The translations under genes and the position numbers were made by a program. A stretch of 6,282 nucleotides of DNA from Planctomicrobium sp. (GTDB lineage Bacteria > Planctomycetota > Planctomycetia > Planctomycetales > Planctomycetaceae): contig JABJMI010000279.1 of the NCBI GenBank assembly GCA_018659505.1, forward strand, positions 1-6,282, written 5' to 3'. The number at the start of each line of letters is the position of its first letter. Within the stretch, counting starts at the first letter, position 1. This document shows, one piece after another, positions 6,063 through 6,282 of the stretch. The notes under the pieces were generated by a model that saw only the letters and a list, made by a program, of their open reading frames with translations, ran no database searches and was not told the origin of the DNA.

Positions 6063-6282
6063 ATGTTACGGGATGTCGCAATCGTGTTGCTCGCTACAGC
6101 AAGCATTAGCTCGCTTGGATGCGTACAGTTCTACGATAGTATCGACGAACAAATCATCGAATGTCGGCAAAAAAAAGTCGCCAAAAAAGCCTGGAATCGA
6201 AACTCAGATTATTGGGAAAACGAAATCCACAAGAAGGATTTCGAAAATGGATTTCGAAAATGGATTTCGAAGCGGCTATTAC
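6063..6282 (+). CDS. Small exported, possibly lipid-anchored protein; probably frameshifted (3' end outside window)
   Basis: The first 73 codons of a gene cut by the right edge. The N-terminus 'MLRDVAIVLLATASISSLGC' is a signal peptide ending in a Cys at residue 20. SLGC is an imperfect lipobox, because Ser rather than Leu is at -3, so lipid anchoring is uncertain. Then comes 'YDSIDEQIIECRQKKVAKKAW' (24-44, with one more residue), which I recognise as the style of a planctomycete exported family of unknown function, followed by 'DFENGFR' (59-65). In such proteins this is normally followed by a '-GYY/GY' segment. Here the frame instead gives 'KWISKRLL', while 'SGYY' is encoded in the +1 frame after an extra 13-bp copy (6236-6271). 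Removing one copy would give 'DFENGFRSGYY'. The gene is therefore probably broken, variable or misassembled. An ATG in the +1 frame at 6247 could allow restart. The ribosome binding site is weak (AAGG, 6050-6053). Family identification rests on memory. Confidence 0.62.
   Translation, partial: MLRDVAIVLLATASISSLGCVQFYDSIDEQIIECRQKKVAKKAWNRNSDYWENEIHKKDFENGFRKWISKRLL
6236..6271 (+). repeat. 13-bp tandem duplication inside the exported-protein gene
   Basis: GGATTTCGAAAAT occurs at 6236-6248 and again at 6249-6261, followed by a third partial copy GGATTTCGAA (6262-6271). A 13-bp unit shifts the reading frame by one. The first copy encodes DFENGF in the frame of the signal peptide; the second and third together encode 'DFENGFRSGYY' in the +1 frame. 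This looks like a slippage duplication of a single original copy. Confidence 0.92.

Noticed and set aside
6169..6188. Runs of eight (6169-6176) and six A (6183-6188) as a cause of the frameshift
   Set aside because: The family-like text before and after these runs is in the same frame ('IDEQIIECRQKK' through 'HKKDFENGFR'), so the shift lies downstream, at the 13-bp duplication.

Overview
The window most likely comes from a planctomycete of moderate GC content. This rests on style, not on a marker gene. A HlyD/MacA-type adaptor carries a C-terminal pair of EF-hands. Tandem heptamers lie between genes. A large GAGCCG...GCGCTA...CCCCG inverted repeat sits between operons. A small exported protein at the right edge has the 'YDxIDEQxIECRxxxxAKxAW ... 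DFxxGFRxGYY' look I associate with planctomycetes. Genus cannot be told. All genes are on the + strand.

Positions 2-2930 hold a MacAB-type tripartite export module: the 3' end of an adaptor (membrane-fusion) gene, a LolD/MacB-like ATPase, and a four-helix MacB/FtsX-type permease. Order and spacing suggest one transcription unit, with the adaptor linking the inner-membrane permease to the periplasm. The unit is not tightly packed. An 8-bp GC-rich hairpin separates adaptor and ATPase. A 191-bp spacer between ATPase and permease holds an inverted repeat, a G-quadruplex-type motif and a heptanucleotide array that runs to within two bases of the permease start codon.

Positions 2931-3178 are intergenic and dominated by a 77-bp imperfect inverted repeat.

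Positions 3200-5664 are a second, unrelated ABC exporter of the ABC-2 class: a cytoplasmic ATPase (probably starting at TTG 3200 behind a good Shine-Dalgarno) overlapping by ATGA a 566-residue polytopic permease. The two are almost certainly translationally coupled. The substrate is unknown.

Positions 5665-6062 hold no gene that I can support, only a weak hairpin.

From 6063 to the right edge is the start of a small exported, possibly lipid-anchored protein. A 13-bp tandem duplication near the edge appears to throw its conserved 'GFRSGYY' segment out of frame.

I do not see a new defence, mobile or biosynthetic system. The most informative oddities are the frameshifting 13-bp duplication, the heptamer array plus G4 motif before the permease, the EF-hand adaptor, and the long intergenic inverted repeat.
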